A stretch of 64,000 bases of DNA from Fredericiella sp963839515 (GTDB taxonomy: Bacteria; Chloroflexota; Anaerolineae; Caldilineales; Caldilineaceae): the NCBI GenBank assembly GCA_963839515.1, contig CAWIVN010000023.1, positions 747,726 through 811,725 on the forward strand, written 5' to 3'. This document shows positions 23,495 through 34,285 of the stretch, piece after piece. Below the pieces are notes generated by a model. It saw only the letters and a list, made by a program, of their open reading frames with translations. It was not told the DNA's origin and did not search any database. The first letter of the stretch is position 1, and every line of letters starts with the position of its first letter. Position numbers and translations under genes: made by a program.

Positions 23495-24625
23495 TTGATC
23501 TCCTATTGTCCCACTAGCAACTTCCGCGGCCCCGCTGCTTTCAGCCCCCTGCGTTGCCCGACGACAGGTGCGCCGCTCGAATACATGGACTTCCCCGAAT
23601 TTGTTCCTGCTGCAATCGACACGCGCGAGATGGGTATCTGGCGTTACGGCGCCTTCCTGCCGGTTGTCGCCCCCACCCAGGCCCGCGTGACGCTGGGCGA
23701 AGGCTGGACGCCGCTTATTCGTGATGAATGGGCGGGGCTGCCTTTACACTGGAAGATCGACGCCCTTATGCCCACGGGGAGTTACAAAGACCGCGGTGTT
23801 TGCGTCATGGTTAACTGGCTCAAGGGTCTTGGCTATGAAGTCCTGGTCGACGACTCCAGCGGCAATGCCGGCGCCAGCCTTGCCTGTTATGCTGCTCGCG
23901 CCGGCCTGCGATCGATTATCTTCGTCCCCGAGGTGGCTCCGGAGCCTAAGAAGGCCCAGGTTTCCATCTATGGCGGCGAGTTGGTAGAAGTGCCGGGGCC
24001 GCGTGCCGAGGCCACCAAGGCTGCCGAAGCCATGACCTACAACAGCCGCGAACTGGCCTACGCCTCACACGCCTGGCACCCCGCCTTCCTGCTCGGCCAA
24101 ATGACCGTTGCCTGGGAGATCTGGGAACAGCTTGGCCGCCTGGTCCCTGACTGGATCGTGGCCCCCGTTGGCCATGGCGGCACGCTGCTGGGTGCCTGGC
24201 GCGGTTTTCAACACCTGCGCCGTTCGGGAGTCACTTCCAAGTTGCCGCGGCTGCTCGCCGTCCAGGCCGACCCGTACACGCCCATCTACGAAGCCTTCCA
24301 CAACCACTGGGCCGAAATTCGCCCCGCCGTGCACATGCGTACGATTACCGCTGACGGCATCACCATCAGCCATCCCGTGCGCTGGGCTGCCCTGCTCGAA
24401 GCGATCCAGTTTTCCAAGGGCACGGTGATTGCCGTCAGTGAGGAAGAGGTCAAGGAGGCGCACCAGGGCCTCGCCACCCGCGGCCTGTTTGTCGAGCCAA
24501 CCAGTGCTACTATCGCCGCCGCGCTGCGTAAGCGCGAAGGCGATTTGATCAAACCGCGTGACATGGTGGTCGGCATTCTGACCGGCCATGGTTTGAAGAG
24601 GCCACCCATGCTCACTACAATCTAA
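23495..24625 (+). CDS. Threonine synthase-like PLP enzyme
   Basis: This 376-residue fold-type II PLP enzyme starts at TTG with GAGAGGA 8 nt upstream; no in-frame ATG fits. N-terminal cysteines (ISYCPTSNF, LRCPTTGAPLEY) resemble the zinc-ribbon-like start of threonine synthases. The PLP lysine is in MPTGSYKDRGVCVMVNWL near residue 103, followed by DDSSGNAGASLACYAARAG and the phosphate loop VGHGGTLLGAW. It would convert O-phosphohomoserine to threonine. No other threonine genes are adjacent, so a related ammonia-lyase or cysteine-synthase-like activity cannot be excluded. Confidence 0.82.
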   Translation: MISYCPTSNFRGPAAFSPLRCPTTGAPLEYMDFPEFVPAAIDTREMGIWRYGAFLPVVAPTQARVTLGEGWTPLIRDEWAGLPLHWKIDALMPTGSYKDRGVCVMVNWLKGLGYEVLVDDSSGNAGASLACYAARAGLRSIIFVPEVAPEPKKAQVSIYGGELVEVPGPRAEATKAAEAMTYNSRELAYASHAWHPAFLLGQMTVAWEIWEQLGRLVPDWIVAPVGHGGTLLGAWRGFQHLRRSGVTSKLPRLLAVQADPYTPIYEAFHNHWAEIRPAVHMRTITADGITISHPVRWAALLEAIQFSKGTVIAVSEEEVKEAHQGLATRGLFVEPTSATIAAALRKREGDLIKPRDMVVGILTGHGLKRPPMLTTI

Positions 24626-24636
24626 GGAGAAGACTA

Positions 24637-25536
24637 ATGTCAGAGCAGCACCCGCTGCCAGATGAGCAGCCGAGTGACCAACTGGGTTCCACACCAGATG
24701 ATCAGCCGGCTGACCAACTGGCCAATCAAAACCACCCGTTACATCCTGTCGAGTTGCGGTTGGACATTCGCTTTCACGACCCGGCCCTGCTTGAGCGTGC
24801 CTTTATCCATCGCAGTTTCCTCAACGAACTGCTCGACGACAACGCTGAACTGGTAGACAACGAACGCTTGGAATTCTTGGGCGATACGGTCCTGGGTTAT
24901 CTCGTGAGCGAACGCCTCTACCATATCTTTCCCGAGCAGCAGGAGGGTGATCTGACTAACCTGCGCTCTGCCCTTGTCCGGCGCGAGACGCTGGCGCGCA
25001 TGGCGCAAGAACTAGACTTGGGTTCGTATCTCAAGCTGGGGCACGGCGAGGAGGAGAGTGGCGGCCGTACGCGTCCTGCCACGCTCTGCGCCGTTTTTGA
25101 AGCGCTGATCGGCGCTATCTACCTGGATCTGGGCACGGACACGACCAAAGACGTCATCTTTCGCCTGCTTGCCGCCGATATCGAACGCCTACAGGCGACC
25201 ACGCATACCAAGGATCCCAAGAGCCGGCTGCAGGAGCAGGTCCAAGCCAACGAAGGTATGACCCCACGCTACAAGGTGGCGGAATCCATCGGTCCCGACC
25301 ATGCCAAGCACTTCATTATGCTTGTGCAGGTCAATGGTCGCCCGCGCGGCGTCGGTCAGGGCCGCAGCAAGCAGGAAGCCGCACAGCAGGCCGCCGCCAT
25401 GGCTCTGCACCGTATGGGGCTGCCCGCCGCCGAATATGTGGCTAATCCGGAATTGGAAGTACGATACGGCCTGGCGGACAACCATGTCCCCGAGGCTTCC
25501 AATGTCCCCGGGACCTCCGAGGTCCCGGGGACATAA
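24637..25536 (+). CDS. rnc: Ribonuclease III
   Basis: This 299-residue double-strand-specific endoribonuclease processes rRNA precursors. The first 27 residues are an acidic, Gln/Asp-rich extension with imperfect repeats (DEQPSDQL, DDQPADQL). The nuclease domain has the signature NERLEFLGDTVLGYLVSERL near residue 70 and the second acidic motif TLCAVFEALIGAIYLDLG. The dsRNA-binding domain follows (DPKSRLQEQVQANEGMTPRY to KQEAAQQAAAMALHRMG). Usual length is about 230. The last 18 residues (NHVPEASNVPGTSEVPGT) are encoded by a palindromic element. AAGGAG supports the start. It converges on smc. Confidence 0.95.
   Translation: MSEQHPLPDEQPSDQLGSTPDDQPADQLANQNHPLHPVELRLDIRFHDPALLERAFIHRSFLNELLDDNAELVDNERLEFLGDTVLGYLVSERLYHIFPEQQEGDLTNLRSALVRRETLARMAQELDLGSYLKLGHGEEESGGRTRPATLCAVFEALIGAIYLDLGTDTTKDVIFRLLAADIERLQATTHTKDPKSRLQEQVQANEGMTPRYKVAESIGPDHAKHFIMLVQVNGRPRGVGQGRSKQEAAQQAAAMALHRMGLPAAEYVANPELEVRYGLADNHVPEASNVPGTSEVPGT
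25502..25534. repeat. Family palindrome overlapping the rnc stop codon
   Basis: Arms ATGTCCCCGGGACCT (25502-25516) and complement (25520-25534) enclose CCG. The TAA stop of rnc begins at the last base of the right arm, so the whole element is translated. An additional half-copy, ATGTCCCCGAGG, lies at 25484-25495. It is also the only spacer before the smc stop at 25543. Confidence 0.8.
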
Positions 25537-25542
25537 TCCGGC

Positions 25543-28500
25543 CTACATTTCTACTACTTCCGCCAATTCGGGCGGCAGCGGTTCGCTCCCGCCTGCCGCC
25601 TGGTTGACGATTTTGTCACCCTCCAGCCGCAAGCTCATGACTCGGCTCACGCCGTCGTTGCCCATCGTCACGCCGTAGATCGTGTTAGCCCCTTCCAGGG
25701 TACGGCGGTTGTGCGTGACGATGATGAACTGCGTGTCTTGGCTCATGTCTTCCAGCATCAGCCGGAAGCGGTCGATGTTGGCCTCATCCAATGCCGCATC
25801 CACTTCATCCAGAACGCAGAATGGTGTTGGGCTGACACGCAAGATGGCGAAGATCAGCGCACACGCCGACAGCGAGCGCTCGCCGCCCGACAGCAGCGCC
25901 AGGCTCTGGGGGCGCTTGCCCGGCGGGCGGGCAATAATCTCGATGCCGCTGGCCCCGATATGTTCGGGGTCAGTCAGTTCCAAATGCGCCGTACCGCCGT
26001 TAAACAGTTGCTGGAATAAGCGCGTGAATTCCTTGCCTACTGCCTCGAAGGTGCGCCGCAGTTCAACGTCCATGCGCTCGTCTAGTTCGGCGATGATTTT
26101 CTTCAGATCGGCCAGAGCTGCCTCCAGGTCGGCCGACTGTGTGAGCAGGAATTCGTGGCGTCCAGCCGCTTCGTCGTACTCGCGCACGGCGTCGGGGTTG
26201 ACGTTGCCCAGGCGCGCCAGCCGCGCGCGCAGCTCGCGCACCTCTTCATCCATACCTTCAGGGATGCTCTCCAGCACCGGCAACTGCTCGACAAAGGCGT
26301 CCCACGGCAGGGGAGGCTGATAGGCCACGTCCTCGCTCTGCTCCAGCGCCACCAGTCCCAAGTCCTGCTGAATCTCCGTGCGCAACTGCTCCAATAGGTC
26401 CTGGCTGCGTTGCAAGTGCAACTGTGTACTGTTCCATGTACTCTCTTCCTTGCGCAGCGCTTGCTGCAGGGCGCGCTCCTGCGCCTGCTCGTCAGCCAAA
26501 CTGGTATCCAGGTTCTGCAACTGCGCCTCGATCGGGTCAATCTGTGCCTGGAGCATGGCGATCTTGCTGCTCAGGTCATTTTCCTGGCTGCGCAGTCTTG
26601 CTACCTGCTCCCCCAACGTAGCCATTTCCCCATCTAATCCGGCGATCTGGCGCTGCTTGGCCTCGATTTGGTCGTTCACTGCTTGCCGGTTGCGCGCCGT
26701 GTTCTCCAACAAGGCCTGCTGGCTGCGCAGCTGCCCCAGTGCCTCGGCCGCGGTTGCACGCCGGTCGGCCAGCTCCTGCAGCAACTCGTCGGCGCGGCCT
26801 GCCAGCACCTCGGCTTCGGCCTGCACCACGGCTGCTTGCGCTGCCGCCGTCGCCACCTCGAACTGCGCAAAGCTCGCCTGCAAGGTTGTCACTCGCTCCG
26901 CCAATGCTGCGATTTCCGCGTCCGTCTGGGTGCAACGTTCCTCCTGCCAACGGCGCGCCTGGACCGCGCGGTCAGCTCGCCGGCGTAGTTCTTCCACCTG
27001 CTGCCGCTCTGCCCGCTCCTGCCGTGCCATCTCGCCAAGCGCGTGCTGCCGTTCCTCGAGCTGCAGCCTGGCCGTCTCGATGCGCTTGTTGTATTCGCCG
27101 CACGCGGCTGCGGCACTGCGCGCTTCCTGGCTGCTGCGTTCGATTTGGCCCGGTAAGTCGCGCAGCTCGCGTTCGCGGCTCAGCAGCGAATCGTCGCCAC
27201 GCGTGTTCTCGCTGCCGCCGGTGACTGCACCGCTTGGACGCACGATTTCACCCTCGATCGTGACGACTGTGGGCCGTGCACCGCCGCCGAAGCCGTCCAA
27301 CGCACTCCGGGCGGCGACCAGGTTTTCAGCTACCCACACGCGATTGAGCAACTGCTGCATTGCCGGGGCCACGGTATCGTCAAACGCCACCAGGTCCACG
27401 GCGTTGCCCAAGACACCGCGTGTACGCGGGGCAGAGATAGCAGGCAGCACCGAAAGCCGGTCAAGCGGTAGAAATGTGGCGCGCCCGCCGCGCTGCTGCT
27501 TGAGGTGCTCGATGGCGGCACTGGCGTCGTTCCAACTCTCGGTCACGACGTTTTGCAGCGCACCACCCAGTGCTGTCTCGATGGCTTTCTCCAAATGGGA
27601 GGGCACGCGCAACAGGCTGGCCACCGTGCCCAAGATGCCGCGCAGCTGGCCGCCGCTTACTGTGCCGGCCCTGGCGTTAGTTTTGCCCCCAAGCTGCGCC
27701 GCGGCCAGGACGTTGCGCACGCCACTGCCGTAGCCGGCCCCTTCCTCGCGTAGCCGGCTTAGCATATCCTGCCGCGTGTGCAGCCGGTCAAGGGCGCGGT
27801 CGGCCGCCCGCCGCGTCTCTTCGGCCTGGCGCAGCTCGCCGCGCAATGTTTCCACCTGCTGTTCCAGCACCGCAATCTCGGCCTGGATGCCGCCCACCCG
27901 CTCGTCTGCCTGCCCCGCCTGATTTTCGGCGGCGCGCAGAGCCTCCTCGGCCACAGCCGCTTCCTGCTGCGCCTTTCCCAGCGCCGCCGTGTGCTGCGCA
28001 AACTCTCCCTGCAGCGCAATGCGCCGTTCGTCCATCTGCGCCAGGCGGCTGGAGGCATCCGTCTGTTGGTCTTGCTGGCGGCGCAACAGGCTGCGCGCCG
28101 CGTCCAGGCTTTTGACTAGCGCCTGTCTTGCCTCCTGGCGCTGCCCAACCTCTGACTGCAGCGCATCAGCCGTACGCTGCCGTTCGGCCAGCAGCACCTG
28201 AGTCTCGGTCACTGCTGTCTGCAACTCAGCCACACGGCCGGCCAGCGTCTCCTGCTGGCTGTGCATGGGAGCCAGCTCGCGGTTGGCATCCTCCTGGCGA
28301 GCGTAGAGCTGGCGCAGCCGCTCCTGCGCTACGGCCAATTCGCGGCCAACCGTCTCTGCGTCTCGGTGCAGTCCGGCTCCCGCGGCGTGCAAGTCGGCCA
28401 GTTCGTCGCGCAGCTGGCGCTGCTGCGTACGTACGCTATCAATGCGCGCCGTTATTGCGGTCAGGACCGCCTGGCGTTCACTCACGGCCGTCCGTGCTGC

Positions 28501-29247
28501 AGCTTCATTTGCATGGTTGGTTTCCAAATGGCGCAGTGTCGTGTGCCAGCGGAACCCATACCAGTCGCGCAGCAGTGCCTGCAAATCGGCTGCGATTTGC
28601 CCGCGTTCACGCGCTCGTTCTGCCTGGCGCTTCATATAGCCCAGGCGGGGGCTCAACTCGGCGACGATGTCCTGCACGCGTGTCAGGTTGGTCTGTGTCG
28701 CGTCCAGGCGACGCATCGCCGTGGTACGCTTGATTTGGTAGCCGGTGATGCCGGCAGCCTCCTCAAACAACGACCTGCGTTCGTCAGGGGCCATGCTCAA
28801 GGCACGGTCGATCAAACCTTGGCCGACCACGGAATAGGTGCGCTTGCCCAGGCCTGTCTGCGCCAGCAGGTCGATGACATCCTGCAACCGCACGCGCTGA
28901 CCGTTGACCAGGTACTCGTTGTCGCCGTCGCGGTAGGCGCGGCGCGAGATCTCGACTTCTGTGTATTCGAGCGGGATCTCGCCGTTGCTGTTGTCCAGGG
29001 CGATGGTCACCTCTGCCATACCCAGCCGCGGCCGCTTGTCGCTACCGGCAAAGATTACGTCGCTGGTCTTTTTCGAGCGCAACAGGCTGAAGCTCTGCTC
29101 GCCGAGGCACCAGCGCATAGCGTCGACAATATTGCTTTTGCCGCTGCCGTTTGGCCCGACGACAGCCGTTACGCCCGGGTCAAACACAAATTCTGTGCTG
29201 CGGGCAAACGTCTTGAACCCATGGATGGAGATGCGGTTTATGCGCAT
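25543..29247 (-). CDS. smc: Chromosome segregation protein SMC
   Basis: This 1234-residue SMC ATPase forms the condensin ring that compacts and segregates the chromosome. The N-terminal head has Walker A AVVGPNGSGKSNIVDAMRW near residues 29-47. A long coiled coil leads to the hinge near 510-650 (TVSGGQLRGILGTVASLLRV, ATFLPLDRL). A second coiled coil follows. The C-terminal head has signature LALLSGGERSLSACALIFA and Walker B FCVLDEVDAALDEANIDRF. The length is normal for bacterial SMC. Partner genes scpA/scpB are not in the window. Confidence 0.97.
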   Translation of the reverse strand: MRINRISIHGFKTFARSTEFVFDPGVTAVVGPNGSGKSNIVDAMRWCLGEQSFSLLRSKKTSDVIFAGSDKRPRLGMAEVTIALDNSNGEIPLEYTEVEISRRAYRDGDNEYLVNGQRVRLQDVIDLLAQTGLGKRTYSVVGQGLIDRALSMAPDERRSLFEEAAGITGYQIKRTTAMRRLDATQTNLTRVQDIVAELSPRLGYMKRQAERARERGQIAADLQALLRDWYGFRWHTTLRHLETNHANEAAARTAVSERQAVLTAITARIDSVRTQQRQLRDELADLHAAGAGLHRDAETVGRELAVAQERLRQLYARQEDANRELAPMHSQQETLAGRVAELQTAVTETQVLLAERQRTADALQSEVGQRQEARQALVKSLDAARSLLRRQQDQQTDASSRLAQMDERRIALQGEFAQHTAALGKAQQEAAVAEEALRAAENQAGQADERVGGIQAEIAVLEQQVETLRGELRQAEETRRAADRALDRLHTRQDMLSRLREEGAGYGSGVRNVLAAAQLGGKTNARAGTVSGGQLRGILGTVASLLRVPSHLEKAIETALGGALQNVVTESWNDASAAIEHLKQQRGGRATFLPLDRLSVLPAISAPRTRGVLGNAVDLVAFDDTVAPAMQQLLNRVWVAENLVAARSALDGFGGGARPTVVTIEGEIVRPSGAVTGGSENTRGDDSLLSRERELRDLPGQIERSSQEARSAAAACGEYNKRIETARLQLEERQHALGEMARQERAERQQVEELRRRADRAVQARRWQEERCTQTDAEIAALAERVTTLQASFAQFEVATAAAQAAVVQAEAEVLAGRADELLQELADRRATAAEALGQLRSQQALLENTARNRQAVNDQIEAKQRQIAGLDGEMATLGEQVARLRSQENDLSSKIAMLQAQIDPIEAQLQNLDTSLADEQAQERALQQALRKEESTWNSTQLHLQRSQDLLEQLRTEIQQDLGLVALEQSEDVAYQPPLPWDAFVEQLPVLESIPEGMDEEVRELRARLARLGNVNPDAVREYDEAAGRHEFLLTQSADLEAALADLKKIIAELDERMDVELRRTFEAVGKEFTRLFQQLFNGGTAHLELTDPEHIGASGIEIIARPPGKRPQSLALLSGGERSLSACALIFAILRVSPTPFCVLDEVDAALDEANIDRFRLMLEDMSQDTQFIIVTHNRRTLEGANTIYGVTMGNDGVSRVMSLRLEGDKIVNQAAGGSEPLPPELAEVVEM

Positions 29248-29292
29248 GTTGCTCGATAGTTGAGGCCGTTCCCGTCACGCCGGCGACATGAC

Positions 29293-30033
29293 CTACGGGA
29301 TGGGCGTAAAATGCCAAAAGGGCGGCAAGACCAGTTCCAAGAGAATGCCGAGCACAAACATACCGCCAAACAGCAACAAGGGCAAGCGCCGGCTGCGGCC
29401 TAATTCGCGCAGCCCTGCCGTCAGTTTGCCCGATGCCAGCGGCTCAGCCAGCAGCACCAGCAGGCCGCCTCCGCCGATCACCTGCAGAATGCTCCACAGC
29501 GGCAGCGCCACGAGGACCCCTAGCGGGTTGGGCAGCGTCAGCGCCAGTGAGGCGGCGCCAAACGCCGCCAGGTTGGCCATCTTCATCAAGAACCATGCGC
29601 CTACCAGGCCGGCCGTCAACAGGCTGCCAAGCACGATCCCAGCAGCTTCGGCGATGCTCGCCAGCGGCTGCGTGGCGAATGAGGCAGGCAAGGGACTGGA
29701 TTGGGCATTGTTGGCGTAGTACCATTCGGCAAATGCTGCCCGGTAGAGGAAACCATCTTCAAATGCCCGTTCGGCGCGCACGGCGTCGAACGCCGTCAGG
29801 GCAAACACGGCTGCCATGCTTAGTCCCAGCCACAAGAATACCACGGCGAGTGCACTGCGGAGATCGCGTTGACGCAGCGGCACCAACAGGAACAGCGTCA
29901 ATGCCAGGGCTTGGACGAGGGGCAAAAAGCGGAATTGGCCCATTGCTAGCGGCAACCCGGCCGTCAGCAGCGCAAAAAAGCCTGCTGTGGCAAAGAAGAT
30001 AGGGTCCCGGCTGAGGGTGTAGTCCTTCTGCAT
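29293..30033 (-). CDS. Membrane protein of unknown function
   Basis: This 246-residue protein has about six hydrophobic segments, for example IFFATAGFFALLTAGLPLAM, ALAVVFLWLGLSMAAVFALT and LPLLLFGGMFVLGILLELVL. A soluble stretch near residues 95-120 (WYYANNAQSSPLPASF) lies between helices 3 and 4. The topology resembles Yip1-like integral membrane proteins, but no diagnostic motif was recognised. It lies between smc and the cytochrome operon on the same strand, with its own spacing of 45 nt to smc. Confidence 0.6.
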   Translation of the reverse strand: MQKDYTLSRDPIFFATAGFFALLTAGLPLAMGQFRFLPLVQALALTLFLLVPLRQRDLRSALAVVFLWLGLSMAAVFALTAFDAVRAERAFEDGFLYRAAFAEWYYANNAQSSPLPASFATQPLASIAEAAGIVLGSLLTAGLVGAWFLMKMANLAAFGAASLALTLPNPLGVLVALPLWSILQVIGGGGLLVLLAEPLASGKLTAGLRELGRSRRLPLLLFGGMFVLGILLELVLPPFWHFTPIP

Positions 30034-30111
30034 GTACGCTGCTTGCTCCCGTCGGTGTTGCTTGGCCTCAAATTACGACTGTCACGCCAGCGACGTGACC
30101 TACTTGGTTCC

Positions 30112-30147
30112 AAAAAAGCGGGGTGGCTGAGAATTCAGCCACCCCGC
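30112..30147 (-). terminator. Intrinsic terminator of the cytochrome bc operon
   Basis: On the minus strand a 13-bp stem, GCGGGGTGGCTGA/TCAGCCACCCCGC (30147-30118), with a 4-nt loop is followed by six T residues. It lies 45 nt after the di-heme cytochrome c stop, as expected for the end of the Rieske-cytochrome b-cytochrome c transcript. Confidence 0.9.
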
Positions 30148-30191
30148 CCTTCGTCCTTGCGGCTCCGCACTGCATGTGCGGACTCAACCTC

Positions 30192-31082
30192 TTACTGCTG
30201 GCGGTTCGGGTCCAAGATCCATTGCACCAGGCTGTCGATCTCCTCCGGCGACATGCGCTCGGCGAAGTTGGCAGGCATCACAGGATTGTAACCGGCCACC
30301 ACGTGAGCGGTGGGGTTCACAATGCTGTTGTGCACATAGGTGGCTGCATCTTCACCCGGGACCCGCGTGCCGGCCGTCTCATACAGGTTGGCCATGTTCG
30401 GGGCAACCGGGCCCTTCTCCGTATCGGTCTGCGGCAGGTTGATGTTGTGGCAGCCCGAGCAGGCCATGTCCACGTTGAACAGCTGCTGCGGCGTCCGCGG
30501 TCCGGTTGCTTCGGCAGGTGCCGCCGTTTCGACGGCCTGGCCGGTGTAGATGTCGGTCATCGGCGCATTCTGGAACGGCTGCCACGGGTCGGTTTCAGCC
30601 GTCTGCGTCTTGGCGTCCGCTTCCCAGTTGAGTACGAAGTCTGTTACGTCTTCTACCTGGTCGTCGCGCAGCGGGCCGCCGTAGCGGCTCGACCACGTAG
30701 GCATCATCTGGGCCCACTGCGACTGCTTGTTATTGGGGCGGCCTGCAGCCACCGTTAGCTTGACATAATCATGCAGTGAGCCGGTGAATCCCAGGTCGGT
30801 GAGGCGCCCTTCGAAGAAGTAGCGCGAGTGCAGGGCCGGGGCCACGCCGGGCAGGCCTTTGCCGTCCGGTCCGTGACAGGACGAGCAGTTGTTGGCAAAG
30901 ATGGCGGCCCCGTTCTGGATCGATCGGCCTCCCCAGTTGAGGGTCTGCGCCTCCATGCGCGGGGTTTCGATCACCAGCTGGAACAGCAGCAGGCCCATCA
31001 TCCCCAGCACTCCCAGCAGCGCCCAGAGCAGCTTGGCCAGCGGCGAGCGCACGTACAGGAAGCGATACCACGGTCGTTTCAT
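30192..31082 (-). CDS. Di-heme cytochrome c subunit of the bc-type complex
   Basis: This 296-residue membrane-anchored protein has one N-terminal helix (LLWALLGVLGMMGLLLFQLV, residues 19-38) and then two cytochrome c domains. Haem-binding motifs are NNCSSCHGPDGKG near residue 69 and MACSGCHNINLPQ near residue 211. C-terminal methionine-containing segments (YNPVMPANFAERMS) could supply an axial ligand. It is the third gene of the Rieske/cytochrome b operon, so it is probably the electron exit of a menaquinol:acceptor oxidoreductase. AAAGGA precedes the ATG. Confidence 0.9.
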   Translation of the reverse strand: MKRPWYRFLYVRSPLAKLLWALLGVLGMMGLLLFQLVIETPRMEAQTLNWGGRSIQNGAAIFANNCSSCHGPDGKGLPGVAPALHSRYFFEGRLTDLGFTGSLHDYVKLTVAAGRPNNKQSQWAQMMPTWSSRYGGPLRDDQVEDVTDFVLNWEADAKTQTAETDPWQPFQNAPMTDIYTGQAVETAAPAEATGPRTPQQLFNVDMACSGCHNINLPQTDTEKGPVAPNMANLYETAGTRVPGEDAATYVHNSIVNPTAHVVAGYNPVMPANFAERMSPEEIDSLVQWILDPNRQQ

Positions 31083-31108
31083 AATCCGTTGCGTCCTTTA
31101 TTTGCTTC

Positions 31109-32734
<1,626 letters not shown>

Positions 32735-32791
32735 GAGACTCCTTCTCCTCAAATCAGCGGGTCAGACAAGCCGAATGACTGATGGCGGTCA

Positions 32792-33733
32792 TTATGCAGG
32801 TACAGCGCGGTCCGGCGACTCGGCGGATGGCGCGCCCAGCGTCTTCTTGCCGGTGTCGACGACGACAATGCCGTTCTCTTCCGTTAGCAGGAACGTGTCC
32901 AGCGAACGCGGCGCAGGTCCTTCGATATAGAAGCCTTCGCGGCTGAACTTCGAGCCGTGACACGGGCATTCAAAGCGGTTATTGGACTGCGCCCACTTGT
33001 AGAGGCAACCCAGGTGCGTGCACACCATGTACAGCGCCTTGGGGCCCTCATCCGTGGTGTTGACCAGCCAGAATTTGCCGGCCACTTCAGGCAGGGGCGG
33101 TGCATCGGTCGGCGGCAGTGAGCTCACGGGACCAACGAAGAACTTACCGCCGAATTCGCCGGCCTTGAAGCGCGGGTACATAAACTGGAACATGCCGGCG
33201 CCGACTTCAAGCAGGAGCAAACCCAAGGCGGCGCCCCACGCATAGGTGAGGAACTCGCGGCGATTCATCGCCTTCTTGGCCTTTTGCTCAGGCGTCTCTT
33301 CGGCAAACTCCGGCGGAGGCGCAACCAACACGGGCGCAGCCGCCACGGCCGTGCCGCCGTTGGATTTGACGCCATTGCCGGCAGCATAATCGGCCTGGTG
33401 AATCGCCTCGTTAACGGCTTTGGCTTCCACGGCCGCCGGGACGACCGGGGCAGGATGCTGGCTGCCGGCATTGTGCGTCGACTGCTCGATCACCGCAGGT
33501 GATGCTTCTGAAGGCACGGCCCGCGCCTCCTTGGCCGTGGCTGCAGCCGCTACAATCGCCGCTTCGCCGCTGGAAACCGTGGTCTTGACCGGAGGCTCGG
33601 CAGCTGCTTTCGGCTTCTCAGCCTCGCCACTCGCCGCCTTGCTCTTAGCCGCGGCCGCCTGCATCTTCGCCTTCATTTCGGCGATGCGCTTCTCTTTTTC
33701 TTCTGGGCTCAGATCGGCTAATTTATCCGCCAT
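32792..33733 (-). CDS. Rieske iron-sulfur protein
   Basis: This 313-residue Rieske protein has an N-terminal region of about 160 residues that is Ala/Lys/Glu-rich (EEKEKRIAEMKAKMQAAAAK) and longer than in most homologues. One membrane helix follows (AWGAALGLLLLEVGAGMFQF), then the 2Fe-2S domain with CTHLGCLYKW and CPCHGSKFSREG. It accepts electrons from quinol at the Qo site of cytochrome b. ATG at 33733 has AAGGAG; an in-frame ATG at 33826 has no good ribosome binding site. It is first in the operon. Confidence 0.93.
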   Translation of the reverse strand: MADKLADLSPEEKEKRIAEMKAKMQAAAAKSKAASGEAEKPKAAAEPPVKTTVSSGEAAIVAAAATAKEARAVPSEASPAVIEQSTHNAGSQHPAPVVPAAVEAKAVNEAIHQADYAAGNGVKSNGGTAVAAAPVLVAPPPEFAEETPEQKAKKAMNRREFLTYAWGAALGLLLLEVGAGMFQFMYPRFKAGEFGGKFFVGPVSSLPPTDAPPLPEVAGKFWLVNTTDEGPKALYMVCTHLGCLYKWAQSNNRFECPCHGSKFSREGFYIEGPAPRSLDTFLLTEENGIVVVDTGKKTLGAPSAESPDRAVPA

Positions 33734-33956
33734 GTGGATCTGGTCTCCTTCTCGCTCCACCTGCTGTACCGGGGCGGCGCGCTCGCCAGTGCATACCCTA
33801 AAGCGAAACATTGCTTTTTGGCTCATCCAGAGTGGCTCAAAGCTTACTCGGGGTGCGCCTGGGTCGGCCTGTAATCGCCGTCTACCAATCGCAGCGTATC
33901 CAATCTGCTAATATGAGGAAAATGTGCCGACTGCCTGGCAGCACAACACCGGCCCC

Positions 33957-33985
33957 ACTTTAGCACACGCACATGCGCTTGTCAA
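33957..33985 (-). promoter_or_regulatory. Promoter of the cytochrome bc operon
   Basis: On the minus strand there is TTGACA (33985-33980), a 17-nt spacer and TAAAGT (33962-33957). A second candidate, TTGCAT-18 nt-TATTAT, lies further upstream in the AT-rich stretch 34035-34070. The leader to the Rieske ATG is about 215 nt. The rest of the gap 33734-34285 holds only the palindrome at 34180-34232. Confidence 0.6.
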
Positions 33986-34179
33986 AATTATCACAAATTT
34001 CAGGGCTATTCCAGCACAGCACACCCGTTCGTTTGTGTATAATATCACAAGTGTAAAAGCTTATGCAAATCTTATGCGTTACGGTTGAGATCTGTGATTC
34101 AAGCAGCGCAAATGGCAGCAAAATGGTGGATCGTGCCCAGGATATGCCTGGGGTATGTGGGAGGCTTGTGTCAATTAGA

Positions 34180-34232
34180 CCCCGTCCCGGCTATCCAGAG
34201 AACCTTAGGTTCTCTGGATAGCCGGGACGGGG
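34180..34232. repeat. Perfect 53-nt palindrome
   Basis: Arms of 26 nt (34180-34205 and 34207-34232, starting CCCCGTCCCGGCTATCCAGA) flank a single T. It lies 54 nt beyond the stop of the minus-strand Asp-box protein and upstream of the cytochrome promoter region. It may be a terminator without a T-run or a mobile palindrome. Confidence 0.7.
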
Positions 34233-34285
34233 GTGGAGCGCGTGACGCAGCTACCATGCTGCGTTTGCGATTGGGAAGCGAATCC

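Noticed and set aside
26378..27733. 451-codon plus-strand frame
   Set aside because: Antisense to smc; Ser/Arg/Ala-rich composition is typical of a shadow of a coiled-coil gene.
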